DNA from: CAUZFZ01 sp963579025
GTDB taxonomy: Bacteria > Planctomycetota > Planctomycetia > Planctomycetales > Planctomycetaceae
Direction of reading: 5' to 3'
Length of the DNA stretch: 53,967 nucleotides
Assembly (NCBI GenBank): GCA_963579025.1
Contig: CAUZFZ010000052.1
Coordinates: 1 to 53,967 of the forward strand
Each line of letters starts with the position of its first letter. The stretch's first letter is position 1. This document shows, piece after piece, positions 1 to 9,813 of this stretch. Below the pieces are notes generated by a model. It saw only the letters and a program-made list of their open reading frames with translations. It had not been told where the DNA came from and ran no database searches. Made by a program: the position numbers and the translations under genes.

Positions 1-2
1 TT

Positions 3-3000
3 TCCGTTCAGAAATCAGGATCGCAAAGGACGCCGCTTTCTCCAAGACCACTTCAACTCACGGCAAAAGCCGAAGAACTCCAACTCACAACTCCCACGTG
101 TTGTCGCCTCAGAGAGATCACACCCCCTCAGGATGGCGACGGCGACAGTGTGAATACCACAGATGTCGGTGCCACGGAACGATTTTTCGGGGCAATCGAA
201 GGGACTGTCTTCTTCGATCTGGGACGTGGTGGAGGATTCGTTGAAGGTCAACCGGGATTGACCGGATTCACCGTCTACGTTGATCTCAATGACAACGAGC
301 AACTTGATCCCGATGAACCAACATTCGTAACGACGGCGGATGATCCAGCGACGCCGGAAATCGACGAGGCTGGCCGATACCGCTTTGATGGCTTATCGCC
401 CGCACGGTATTTCCTGTGTCAGGTCGCACCCGACGGTGTCCTGCCGGAAGGGTGGATCCTGGGCGGCGTGAACGGGTTGCCGGGACGGAAGTTCGGCGAG
501 GTGGCGTTGCACGGTGGCGAGCTGGAAACCGGCGTCGACTTTGCCAACCACATTGGAATTACGGCGAATGACGAGTCTGTTCTTGAACCCGAGTCCGGCA
601 CGGCGACGATCACGTTCACCGTGAATCTGACAGCAGTCGCACAGCAGGATGTGACCGTTCCCGTCAGCGTCGCATTTTCCAGCGGGACGGCGACTGAAGG
701 TGTCGACTACGATTTGGACACCACCTCTCTGACCTTTCTGCAGGGAGAGGTCAGCAAGACGATCACAGTGACCGTAAACGCCGACGATCTGGACGAAGTC
801 AATGAGACGTTGTTCGTGGTTTACAGCGGAATCGCAACGAGTCAGGGTGTTGAACAGCGGCGGGCAACATTCGGCACGATTCAGGATTCCGACGATCCGC
901 CGTCGCTGAGCGTTGCGGACATCGAGTTCGTGGAAGGGGACCTGGGGACTGCAGACGCGGTGTTCACGTTTGTGCTGTCGGAGCCGAGTGGTCAGACGGT
1001 CGAGGTGCAGTATGCCACGGCCAACGGGACGGCGACGGGGGCAGTGGATGAGACCGGTGATTATGTGACACAGACCGGGACGGTGACGTTTGCAGCCGGG
1101 CAGACTCAGCAGACAGTGACAATCACCGGCACATCAGACTTTACTGATGAACCTGACGAGACTTTCGCCCTGAACATCAGCAACCCGGTCAACGTGACGC
1201 TGGCCACCACGCAGGCTCAGGCCACGATTCGTGACGACGATCCACTGCTGACTGTCAACAGCAACGCCGACCTGCCGGACTTGAATCCGGGTAATGGCGT
1301 CGTTGATACAGAGACCGGCGTGATCACATTGCGGGCGGCGGTGATGGAAGCCAATGCGCTGCCGGGGCCGGACGAAATCGTTCTTCCAGCGGGGACGTTC
1401 AAGTTCACGATTGATGGACGCTCCGAGGATTCGGCTGCAACTGGCGATCTGGATGTGACGGACTCGCTGTTGCGGATTCGGGGTGCCGGTGCCGGTCAGA
1501 CGATTGTCGATGCCGTGGGGCTCGATCGAGTCTTTCATGTGTTGAGCGGCGCGTCACTCGATATCGCTGGAGTCACATTGCTTAACGGAGACGTTGGAGA
1601 CGCTCAAGATGGTGGTGCCATCGACAACGCCGGCAATTTGACGATCAGTGACAGCGAAGTGAGAGACAATTCCGCTCGGAGTGGTGGCGCGATCTTCATG
1701 CGTACCGGCTCGACGGTTTCCATTGTTGACTCAATTATCGAAGACAACGCAGCCGTCTCGAACAACGGAGTTGGTGGAGCGATCGCTGCGTTCATTGGTA
1801 CGGGGTTTGTGATCGATGTTTCGGACAGCATCTTCCGGGACAACATTGCCAGCCGCGGCGGCGGAGCGATCTTCACACGGGGCACGACCACCATCACGGA
1901 TTCGTTGTTCGAGCGCAATCAGAGTCAATCGAATACCGGTGGAACGACACAGGGCGGAGCGATCTTCACCGACGACAATTCGACACTGACAATTACCCGC
2001 AGCACGTTCACGCAGAACGAGGCGATCAGTGACGGTGCAAACTCACGCGCCGAGGGTGGTGCGGTCTTCGCTGATAGCGGCAGTGACGTGCAGATTGTCT
2101 CCAGTACCTTCGACCGGAATCAGGCTGGTGGCGAGGGAGACACCATCTATCGGCGAGGGGGAGCGATTTCATCGCGGGGTGACGTCGACATTCTGAATTC
2201 GACGTTTTCCGCAAACGTGGCGGACACGGACGGTGGAGCGATTTTTCATCAGACCGGCACGCTGTCAGCGAACCACGTGACGATGACGCTGAACAACGCC
2301 GGCGGTCGTGGTGGCGGGATCTCGTTACTGAGCGGAACGGGCGAACTGAAGAATACGATTGTTGCGGCAAACACTGCGACGACGGCCGATCCTGATTTGA
2401 GTGGCGCGTTCACGTCACTGGGCAACAATCTTGTGGGCGATGGAGGAGCCAGCACCGGAATCGTGAATGGACTGAGTGGTGACCTGGCCGGTACGTCTGG
2501 AAGCGTGATTGATCCGCGACTGGCGCCGCTGGCTGACAACGGCGGACGGACACAGACTCATGCGCTGCTGGTCACCCAGACTGGCGAGATTCTGGTATTC
2601 AGCCCGGCAGTGGATGCGGGGGCAGCGGACGCTGCTGTTACGACTGACCAGCGTGGTCTTCCACGCAACGCGGATGGTGACAATCAGAACGGGCTGGCCG
2701 TGGACATCGGCGCCTTCGAATTGCCACTGAACCGCCGGCCGGACCTTGCACCGCAAGTCTTCAGTGTGACGGAAAACGTTGCGGTTGGTACATCCGTCGG
2801 ACAGGTTGTGGTTAGCGACCCAGACGGCAATCTGTCCAGCATCACGCTGATCGGGGGAGACACGTCTGTCTTCCTGCTGGACGCTGCGACTCGGGAACTG
2901 CGAACAAGAGTGCCCATCGACTTCGAGACGCGCTCGACGTACACGGTGACGGCAGAAGCCGTGGACACCGACGGATTGCGACGCTCGGCCGTGATGACGA

Positions 3001-6000
3001 TCAACGTCAACGATCAGAACGAGCAGCCCTTCGTGATTGGCAGTGGACTCGACAATCGAACACGCAGCGATGGCGACGAGACTGAGTTGATCGACCTGGA
3101 GCCACTGTTTGACGATGTCGACGACGGTGACGTGCTCACGTTCACGCTTCAGCAGAATACCAACGCAGAACTCGTGATTGTCCAGGTGGTCGGTGGGAAT
3201 GAGTTGCAGTTTGCATACCAGAATTACACCGCAGTGCAGAACCGCCAGCCGGCGAATGTCACGATTCGCGCAACGGACGCCGATGGCTTGTTCGTTGATG
3301 ACACGTTTACGGTCACCGTCACACCGCAGGCGACGTTTGAGTATTCGCTGGTTGTGACACGTGAGATCACCGGCGAAGCGACCGTCGAAACGTTGCCGAC
3401 TTCTCTGACGTCGGTACTGCCCGACCAGGTGTTCTTCGTCGAGGTTTGGGTTCGTGACTTGCTGGTCGCAGGCCGGCCTGGTTTTCCGGTTACTTCGGAA
3501 GGTACGACCAGAGGTGTGGTGGCTGCCGGTGTCGATCTCGAGTTCGATCCGCTGCTGTCGAGCTTTCAGATGATCAATAGGTCCGGGAATTTCAGCTCTG
3601 ATGAAGCTGCCGCTGTCGATGCCGTAAACGGTCTGGTGAACAACCTCGGCGGTGAATCGTTTTCCGATGAAAGCACGGCCGCGAAGTTCGGTCGTCTGGC
3701 AGCAGTCGAATTCCGCGCCACGGGCACGGGTTTGCAGAGCTTTGGACTGTCACTCGGCGGAGATGAACCAGCGACTCAACGGGAAGCGGATGGTACGGCT
3801 GGTGGGCCGATCAATCCTTCTCAGATTTCACTTGGGGATCCCATCATTGTGAGTAGCGACCCGGAAGGGGGCCCCAGAGCGACGCTTCTGTTTGGCAGCC
3901 CGATTACAGTCGCACTCGACGAAACCGACGTACCGTCGGCTGTCGTGACTGGAGACTTCGACAGTCGTAATGGCTTGGACGTCATTGTTGCCGGTGAGAA
4001 TTCAAACAACGTTCGTGTGCTGTTGTCGGCACCGGTTACAGGTCACACGGTAACGCTTAATCCTGGTGACCTGATTACCAACCTCAATTTCGGTAATCGC
4101 GCTCGGCCCGGCGAGATTCGTGGAGTGGTATTCGCGGATGTCAATAACTTTGGAGAACAGGATGCATTTGAAGCCGGTATTGCGAATCGAAGGGTGTTTC
4201 TGGATCTCGACGAAGACGGTGTGTTTGATGAGGGCTCGGAAACACAGGCTGCCGAGCCGTCTCGCCTGACTGATGATTCGGGTGCCTACGCTTTTACAGA
4301 TTTACGAACACTGACTGAATATCGCGTCGGTCTCGTTCCCGAAAATGGGTTTGTACAAACTACGCCGACTGACGACGGCGGTCTGCACGTCCTGACGCTC
4401 GACGCAGGCCAAGCCCTTTCAGACGTCAGTTTTGGTGTGCGCGACGAACAGGCCGGCGTCGATGGCACGAGCCTTAAGGGGAGTGTCTTTCTGGATGTGA
4501 ATAGAAATGGCGAACGTGATCCGGGTGAGGGAGTTGCTGGAGTCGTTGTCTATCTTGACCTCAATAACAACGGTGTACTCGACACCAGCGAGATTCCGGT
4601 TTCTCGAACGACTCTTGCGGACGCAGTGGGCAGTACGACCATTGATGAAGCGGGGACTTACGAATTTGAAAGCCTGGCGGCCGCGACCTATTCGGTTCGT
4701 CTGGAATCCAGTTCGATCTCCGGTCTGCGACAGACATCGCCCATCACAAATCGATTCTCGCGTGATGATTTCGAGGCCGACGGCGGTCCACAGGCGGTCA
4801 CGGTCGGAGACTTCAATGGGGATGGTTTGCAGGATATTGGAGTCGCCAACGAAGACACCAGTAACGTCAGCCTGCTTTTGCAGGGCGCCGGCGACTTCGC
4901 GTCGTCGCCCGGCAGTGAGCTTGATCTCGGGCTTCAGCGTGGCTTCGGAGCATTCTCTGTCGCGACGGCGGATCTGGATGGTGATGGGGACGACGATCTG
5001 GTTGTGGCGAATGCGTTCTCGGAAAACGTGTCTGTTCTGATTAACACGAACGGCAGCTTTGCATCGGCTGTGAATTACACAACGGGCTCGACGCCGCGGA
5101 CTGTGATTGCCGTGGACCTTGATGGTGACGGCGACGTTGACCTGGCCACTGCCAATGAAGGTGGTGGCAGTGTTTCGGTGCTGAGGAACAATGGTGGCGG
5201 CACATTCGCTCCGGCCAACAGTATTTCGTTCGGCACGGCCGCATTGTGGGTCACTGCGGCCGACCTGAACGGCGACGACCGCCCGGAACTCGTGGCTACG
5301 CTCCGCGACGCCAATCAGTTGGCGATTCTGCGGAACAACGGCAATGGTAATTTCGTCGTTGATCAGCGTCTGGCGACCGGTCGGTTCCCATTGTCAGTGT
5401 CAGCAGCAGACTTCGACTCCGACGGCAATACGGATCTGGCGGTCAGCAACTTCCTGGACAATTCCGTTTCGGTGTTGCGGAATACTGGAAACGCAACGTT
5501 TGTCTCGTTGGGCGAATTCGCCACCGACGCAGGTCCGGCGGCAGTTGTTGCCATCGATCTGGAACTGGATGGCAACATCGATCTGGCTGTCACGCACCAG
5601 GTGGTCGCGGGGCAGACGGCGACCGACAGTGTCAGTCTTCTACGAAACGATGGTACGGGGAGATTCCTCTCTCCCGAGAGTGCCGGTGTCACCAGGTTCC
5701 CAACGGGTACATTGCGATTCTCGATCGCCGCGAATGACATTGACGGAGACGGTGATCCTGACCTGATCGTCACCGACCGGGATTCCGAACGTATCACATT
5801 GTTGAGCAACGAACTTGTCCCCGACGCGGCGGTCGTCAGTCTGTCTTCGCAAAATGATGTCACGGGCGCGGACTTCACTCTGGAAGCAGTCGAGACACCT
5901 GTTAACGACGACCCGATCGTCGAGGTTGATTTGCGACTGGTTACTTCGCGGACAGCCACTGACGCGGACGGTGAGGTCGCAGCTCTGCCGGATGACACTG

Positions 6001-7190
6001 ACTACCTCGACGAGTGGGACGAGGTCTTTGTCGAAGTGTGGGGCAGCACGCCGGCGGACACCGTTTCTTCAGCCGGGTCTTTCCGAGTCGATCTTCCATT
6101 CAATCAGGACCTGTTTGAAGCGTTGTCGATCGAATACGGGGCACTGTTTACGTCTTCACGGGAAGGCACCATTGACAATACGAACGGCGTGATTGCGGAC
6201 CTTGGTGCGGCCACACTAAGGCGTGACGCCGGGCGTGATCAGTTTGTGTTGCTGGCGCGAGTCGCGTTCCGTGTCCGTCTAGGCGCCGACCTGCCCAATA
6301 ACCGCGTGGGCAGTTACATCCTGCCCAGACGCGACGGCACATTTTCTCTGGACATCGAAACGATTGCTGATCCAGATGGGAATCAGGCCGGGTCGGATAA
6401 CCCGACGTCGAAGACGCGTCCGGTCTGGCCGGTAATGTTTGACCTGGACGACGACGGGCTAGTCGGCTTCGGCGACGTGGCGATCTTTGCCCAGTCCTTT
6501 GAAAACAGCGTCGAAGACTCCGATACGGCGTTTCGTAACGACTTCGATCGCAGCGGCACGGTGGGCTTTGGCGATGTCACCGTGTTCGCCCAGAACTTCG
6601 GGCGTTCCCGAAGTTCGCTTGGCCGGCAACCGTACGCATCCAACTTCCCGAACGCGTGGGATCCGCCAGCTCTTCTGGCTGGCAGCGACACCGCCGCACT
6701 CGAATCATCGCTGGTCTCTGGGCAACAGCCGATATTGCCAGAGACATTGAGTGCGCTGCAGAACGCGGCTGTTGATCGGTTCGAAGAATCCGGACTGTCC
6801 GAGACGGAACTCGACGCGTTGCGGACCGTTGAAATCCGTGTGCAGGACCTGCCGGACGGCTACCTGGGTCTGGCGACGGAGGATGCCATTATCATCGACA
6901 TCGACGCCTCGGGGCGGGGCTGGTTCGTTGACGACACGCCGCACGATGATCGTGAATTTGCGATCTTCGAACAGTCGCAAATCGCGGAAGCGACCGAAGC
7001 ACAGGAACGGTTCGATCTGCTAACAGTCATTGCCCATGAACTGGGTCACCATGCAGGATGGGACCACAGTGACGGGGGCCTCATGAATGACTCATTGCAA
7101 CCAGGAGAACGCAGGTTGTTCCAACCGCACGACATCGACCTTCAGTTCGCCGAATTCGATCAACTGGGCGATCTGGTTGGAGTCGAGTGA
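3..7190 (+). CDS. Giant secreted multidomain surface protein with C-terminal metzincin-like protease domain (5' partial)
   Basis: The frame has no stop back to base 3, and residues before the first plausible start (GTG at 150) are not signal-like, so the gene probably begins outside the window. Numbering from GTG 150, the order is: SdrD B-like Ca-binding repeat (about 18-135), two Calx-beta domains (about 137-247 and 250-364), a right-handed beta-helix section with a planctomycete 'LRAAVMEANA' lead-in (about 370-850), a cadherin-like domain (about 865-957), two more SdrD B-like repeats (about 1320 and 1443), FG-GAP/VCBS repeats (about 1549-1884), a paired dockerin-like Ca-loop region with two 'GFGDV' repeats (about 2094-2150), and a C-terminal domain with HELGHHAGWDH at 2296, matching HExxHxxGxxH, followed by GGLMND as a likely Met-turn. 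It is probably exported and calcium-stabilised, with a role in surface adhesion or processing. Domains are from pattern recognition; substrate and anchoring are unknown. It converges on glyQS with a 10-bp gap. Confidence 0.85.
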   Translation, partial: SVQKSGSQRTPLSPRPLQLTAKAEELQLTTPTCCRLREITPPQDGDGDSVNTTDVGATERFFGAIEGTVFFDLGRGGGFVEGQPGLTGFTVYVDLNDNEQLDPDEPTFVTTADDPATPEIDEAGRYRFDGLSPARYFLCQVAPDGVLPEGWILGGVNGLPGRKFGEVALHGGELETGVDFANHIGITANDESVLEPESGTATITFTVNLTAVAQQDVTVPVSVAFSSGTATEGVDYDLDTTSLTFLQGEVSKTITVTVNADDLDEVNETLFVVYSGIATSQGVEQRRATFGTIQDSDDPPSLSVADIEFVEGDLGTADAVFTFVLSEPSGQTVEVQYATANGTATGAVDETGDYVTQTGTVTFAAGQTQQTVTITGTSDFTDEPDETFALNISNPVNVTLATTQAQATIRDDDPLLTVNSNADLPDLNPGNGVVDTETGVITLRAAVMEANALPGPDEIVLPAGTFKFTIDGRSEDSAATGDLDVTDSLLRIRGAGAGQTIVDAVGLDRVFHVLSGASLDIAGVTLLNGDVGDAQDGGAIDNAGNLTISDSEVRDNSARSGGAIFMRTGSTVSIVDSIIEDNAAVSNNGVGGAIAAFIGTGFVIDVSDSIFRDNIASRGGGAIFTRGTTTITDSLFERNQSQSNTGGTTQGGAIFTDDNSTLTITRSTFTQNEAISDGANSRAEGGAVFADSGSDVQIVSSTFDRNQAGGEGDTIYRRGGAISSRGDVDILNSTFSANVADTDGGAIFHQTGTLSANHVTMTLNNAGGRGGGISLLSGTGELKNTIVAANTATTADPDLSGAFTSLGNNLVGDGGASTGIVNGLSGDLAGTSGSVIDPRLAPLADNGGRTQTHALLVTQTGEILVFSPAVDAGAADAAVTTDQRGLPRNADGDNQNGLAVDIGAFELPLNRRPDLAPQVFSVTENVAVGTSVGQVVVSDPDGNLSSITLIGGDTSVFLLDAATRELRTRVPIDFETRSTYTVTAEAVDTDGLRRSAVMTINVNDQNEQPFVIGSGLDNRTRSDGDETELIDLEPLFDDVDDGDVLTFTLQQNTNAELVIVQVVGGNELQFAYQNYTAVQNRQPANVTIRATDADGLFVDDTFTVTVTPQATFEYSLVVTREITGEATVETLPTSLTSVLPDQVFFVEVWVRDLLVAGRPGFPVTSEGTTRGVVAAGVDLEFDPLLSSFQMINRSGNFSSDEAAAVDAVNGLVNNLGGESFSDESTAAKFGRLAAVEFRATGTGLQSFGLSLGGDEPATQREADGTAGGPINPSQISLGDPIIVSSDPEGGPRATLLFGSPITVALDETDVPSAVVTGDFDSRNGLDVIVAGENSNNVRVLLSAPVTGHTVTLNPGDLITNLNFGNRARPGEIRGVVFADVNNFGEQDAFEAGIANRRVFLDLDEDGVFDEGSETQAAEPSRLTDDSGAYAFTDLRTLTEYRVGLVPENGFVQTTPTDDGGLHVLTLDAGQALSDVSFGVRDEQAGVDGTSLKGSVFLDVNRNGERDPGEGVAGVVVYLDLNNNGVLDTSEIPVSRTTLADAVGSTTIDEAGTYEFESLAAATYSVRLESSSISGLRQTSPITNRFSRDDFEADGGPQAVTVGDFNGDGLQDIGVANEDTSNVSLLLQGAGDFASSPGSELDLGLQRGFGAFSVATADLDGDGDDDLVVANAFSENVSVLINTNGSFASAVNYTTGSTPRTVIAVDLDGDGDVDLATANEGGGSVSVLRNNGGGTFAPANSISFGTAALWVTAADLNGDDRPELVATLRDANQLAILRNNGNGNFVVDQRLATGRFPLSVSAADFDSDGNTDLAVSNFLDNSVSVLRNTGNATFVSLGEFATDAGPAAVVAIDLELDGNIDLAVTHQVVAGQTATDSVSLLRNDGTGRFLSPESAGVTRFPTGTLRFSIAANDIDGDGDPDLIVTDRDSERITLLSNELVPDAAVVSLSSQNDVTGADFTLEAVETPVNDDPIVEVDLRLVTSRTATDADGEVAALPDDTDYLDEWDEVFVEVWGSTPADTVSSAGSFRVDLPFNQDLFEALSIEYGALFTSSREGTIDNTNGVIADLGAATLRRDAGRDQFVLLARVAFRVRLGADLPNNRVGSYILPRRDGTFSLDIETIADPDGNQAGSDNPTSKTRPVWPVMFDLDDDGLVGFGDVAIFAQSFENSVEDSDTAFRNDFDRSGTVGFGDVTVFAQNFGRSRSSLGRQPYASNFPNAWDPPALLAGSDTAALESSLVSGQQPILPETLSALQNAAVDRFEESGLSETELDALRTVEIRVQDLPDGYLGLATEDAIIIDIDASGRGWFVDDTPHDDREFAIFEQSQIAEATEAQERFDLLTVIAHELGHHAGWDHSDGGLMNDSLQPGERRLFQPHDIDLQFAEFDQLGDLVGVE

Positions 7191-7200
7191 TTGAAACGAT

Positions 7201-8844
7201 TCATGAGCGCAGTCGTCGCAGGAGCTCGTCGGCGACTTCCTTGAGCGGGATCCGCACCTGCTCCAATGAATCACGATCTCGCACGGTGACGGCCTGATCG
7301 TTGGCCGTGTCTCCGTCAATGGTGATGCACCACGGCGTGCCGATCTCGTCCTGCTGACGGTAGCGTTTTCCAATCTGGCCCTGTTGAGAATACGTCGAGG
7401 CGATTCCAGCCGCCTTCAGATCGCGGTACACCGACAATGCGGTTTCGGGCATGCCTTCCTTCTTGATGAGTGGGAAGACGGCAGCCTTGATCGGTGCCAG
7501 CCGGGGGTGGAAATGCATCACCGTGCGTGTTTGCATATTCCCCTTGTCGTCTGGCTGCTGGTCTTCGTCATAGGCTTCGCACAGGAATGCCAGGGTCGCG
7601 CGGTCGGCACCTGCCGAGGGCTCGATGACGTGCGGTGTGAAACGCTCGCGCGTGCCATCGTCGAAGTACGTCAGGTCCTTGCCGCTGCCTTTCCACTTCG
7701 GATTGCCGTCTGCATCGCGTTGCACTTCAAGCGGGTTGGATTTCTCGTCGAGCTTGCCCTCCATATGACTGCGGAGGTCGAAGTCACCGCGATGAGCGAC
7801 GCCCTCCAGTTCGCCGTACTCGCCTTCCGGCAGGAACGGAAACGCATACTCGACATCCGCCGTGCCGGTCGAATAGTGGCTGAGTTCTTCCGGATCATGC
7901 TCGCGCAGGATCAAACGCTCATCGGAAAGACCAAGGTCCGTGTACCACTTCATGCGACGGTCGCGCCAGTATTGATACCAGTGCTGCGATGAATCCGGGT
8001 GACAGAAGAACTCAATTTCCATCTGCTCAAATTCGCGGGAGCGGAACGTGAAGTTGCGTGGCGTGATCTCGTTGCGAAAACTTTTTCCGATCTGAGCAAC
8101 GCCGAATGGAATCTTGATGCGTGCGGTATCAACGACGTTCTTGAAATTCACAAAGATGCCCTGTGCCGTTTCCGGTCGCAGGAACGCGGCGTCATCCTCG
8201 GTGCCCAGGGCGCCCACGATGGTCTTGAACATCAGGTTGAATTCACGTGGATCGGTCAATGTGCCGAGTGACTCCACGTCCGGAGCCACCGCCCGAGCCA
8301 GTTCGCCCTCCGCCAGCGCGTCCAGGGTGAGCAGGTCGCTGTGCCATTCCAGCTTGTCGGCATACTTCTTCTTCAGGCCGAAGACTGCCAGCGCACGAGT
8401 CACGATGTCCTCTGCGGGTTTCTCGCCCATACTCGTGACGAAGATCTTTTCCTCGGATGGATTAGACGCGGAATTGTACGTACAGCTAACCCAGCGTCCG
8501 CGGACCTGATCGAAACGATACCGCTTTTTGGTCTCACGACAGTCAACCATCATGTCGTGAAACAGGTCGTAGTGGCCGGAGCATTTCCAGACCTGCGGAT
8601 TCATGATGATCGACGTCTCGATGCCGCACATGCTGAATTCGGTCGGAGCAGACGCATGGACGGAATACTGGTCGTGCGCAGTGACCATGTCGCGCCACCA
8701 GGCCTCCCGGACATTGCGTTTCAGCTCAACACCCAGCGGACCGTAGTCCCAGAAACCCTGAAAACCACCGTAGATCTCAGACGATTGGAACAGGAAACCG
8801 CGGCGTTTGCAGAGTGAAACAATCGAATCCATCTCTTTGGTCAT
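7201..8844 (-). CDS. glyQS: Glycyl-tRNA synthetase, homodimeric class II type
   Basis: Charges tRNA-Gly with glycine in the cytoplasm. The 547-residue protein is the single-chain alpha2 type found in eukaryotes, archaea and some bacteria, not the GlyQ/GlyS tetramer. Visible signatures are the N-terminal motif 1 region (FLFQSSEIYGGFQGFWDYGP), motif 2 (KSFRNEITPRNFTFRSREFE) and motif 3 (IEPSAGADRATLAFL), then a C-terminal anticodon-binding domain ending in LKEVADELLRRL. The ATG at 8844 opens directly into the family's usual N-terminus (MTKEMDSIVSLCKRRGF), so the start is well supported. It follows comB on the same strand after an 85-bp gap holding a strong inverted repeat, so the two may be transcribed separately. 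Confidence 0.96.
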   Translation of the reverse strand: MTKEMDSIVSLCKRRGFLFQSSEIYGGFQGFWDYGPLGVELKRNVREAWWRDMVTAHDQYSVHASAPTEFSMCGIETSIIMNPQVWKCSGHYDLFHDMMVDCRETKKRYRFDQVRGRWVSCTYNSASNPSEEKIFVTSMGEKPAEDIVTRALAVFGLKKKYADKLEWHSDLLTLDALAEGELARAVAPDVESLGTLTDPREFNLMFKTIVGALGTEDDAAFLRPETAQGIFVNFKNVVDTARIKIPFGVAQIGKSFRNEITPRNFTFRSREFEQMEIEFFCHPDSSQHWYQYWRDRRMKWYTDLGLSDERLILREHDPEELSHYSTGTADVEYAFPFLPEGEYGELEGVAHRGDFDLRSHMEGKLDEKSNPLEVQRDADGNPKWKGSGKDLTYFDDGTRERFTPHVIEPSAGADRATLAFLCEAYDEDQQPDDKGNMQTRTVMHFHPRLAPIKAAVFPLIKKEGMPETALSVYRDLKAAGIASTYSQQGQIGKRYRQQDEIGTPWCITIDGDTANDQAVTVRDRDSLEQVRIPLKEVADELLRRLRS

Positions 8845-8874
8845 GGGGTCCGTCCGTTAGAGAGTGCAGCGGTT

Positions 8875-8934
8875 AATGACGAAATACCCCAATGACGAAA
8901 GCTGGACGTCTTCGTCAGTCGGTATTTCGTCATT
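8875..8934. terminator. Nested inverted repeat downstream of comB, possible terminator
   Basis: AATGACGAAATACC at 8875-8888 is perfectly complementary to GGTATTTCGTCATT at 8921-8934. Inside it, TGACGAA (8893-8899) pairs with TTCGTCA (8911-8917). AATGACGAAA also occurs as a direct repeat at 8875-8884 and 8891-8900. The outer arm overlaps the comB stop codon. It could terminate comB transcription before glyQS, but there is no clear U-tract, so it could also be a small palindromic repeat element. Confidence 0.5.
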
Positions 8935-9676
8935 GATTGCAGGCCGCGCGAAGATCGCGGGATTGTGGCAGGTACTCTGGAATAAGGTCAACACGGTCAA
9001 TCTGAGCGGCCGTGTCGATGTCGGCGGCCATTCCCAGAGCGATCAACTTGGTCGCTCCAAGGCCGGATCGGATTACTGTCAGCCGCTCAATCTCCGTCGT
9101 GGCGCACGATTGCCACAGCCCTCGAACCAGAATGGCCGCGTCGTTCAGCTCGACGGCATGCCCTCTGGTTAAGAGCCCGGCGACAATTGCTCCCGCCAGA
9201 AGCGTATCCTCGACGGCAACATGTCCGTCAGTCCCGGCACAAACCAGGTGGATTGGCCGTTTGTCATGCTGAAGGAAACCGATCACGGCAGAAAGGTTCG
9301 CAAATGCTGCGGTGATGACCCGGTCAGCCTGCGATGCTCGGATCAGGGCACGCGTGCCGTTGGTCGTGGTGAACGCGATTTCTCGGTCTGCGACGGCAGC
9401 GGCCGACCAGGCGGTCGGTGAGTTGTCGAGGTCGAACCCGGGAATCAGTTTTCCTTCGCGTTCGCCCCCGAGCAGGATGTGCGGACCTTCTTGATCACGA
9501 ACGTCTCGCGCCTGTTCGACCTGTTCGCAGGGAATGATGCGACGGGCTCCATTGGCCAGCGCATGTGCAACAGTTGTGGTCGCCCGCAAAACGTCGATCG
9601 CCACGGCGATCCCACCCTGCAATTCAGTCGGTTCGAAGAGTGAGGGCAGTAGATGGACCGAGACAGGTTGCGACAT
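8930..9676 (-). CDS. comB: 2-phosphosulfolactate phosphatase (ComB family)
   Basis: Family members hydrolyse 2-phosphosulfolactate to sulfolactate, a step of coenzyme M synthesis in methanogens. Many bacteria carry homologues whose pathway is unclear. The 248-residue sequence has the family core: 'IAVAIDVLRATTTVAHALANGA' near the N-terminus, 'LLGGEREGKLIPGFDLDNSP' in the middle, and 'TTNGTRAL' after it, which I take as the acidic metal and phosphate site regions. Length is normal for the family. It starts 137 bp from a divergently oriented histidine kinase. No other coenzyme M biosynthesis gene is present here, so the substrate in this organism is an inference from family membership only. Confidence 0.88.
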   Translation of the reverse strand: MSQPVSVHLLPSLFEPTELQGGIAVAIDVLRATTTVAHALANGARRIIPCEQVEQARDVRDQEGPHILLGGEREGKLIPGFDLDNSPTAWSAAAVADREIAFTTTNGTRALIRASQADRVITAAFANLSAVIGFLQHDKRPIHLVCAGTDGHVAVEDTLLAGAIVAGLLTRGHAVELNDAAILVRGLWQSCATTEIERLTVIRSGLGATKLIALGMAADIDTAAQIDRVDLIPEYLPQSRDLRAACNQ

Positions 9677-9813
9677 CGTGATACTGGCATTCGGTTAGAG
9701 ATTCGCATCGACGGACTGATTGTGAGCATAATGGTGGACGACCCCGTGGATTGGCAGCGAAGGGCATTGCTACCCCAGCCGCTCCGCTCCGTCACGACCG
9801 TCCGGAGTTCACA

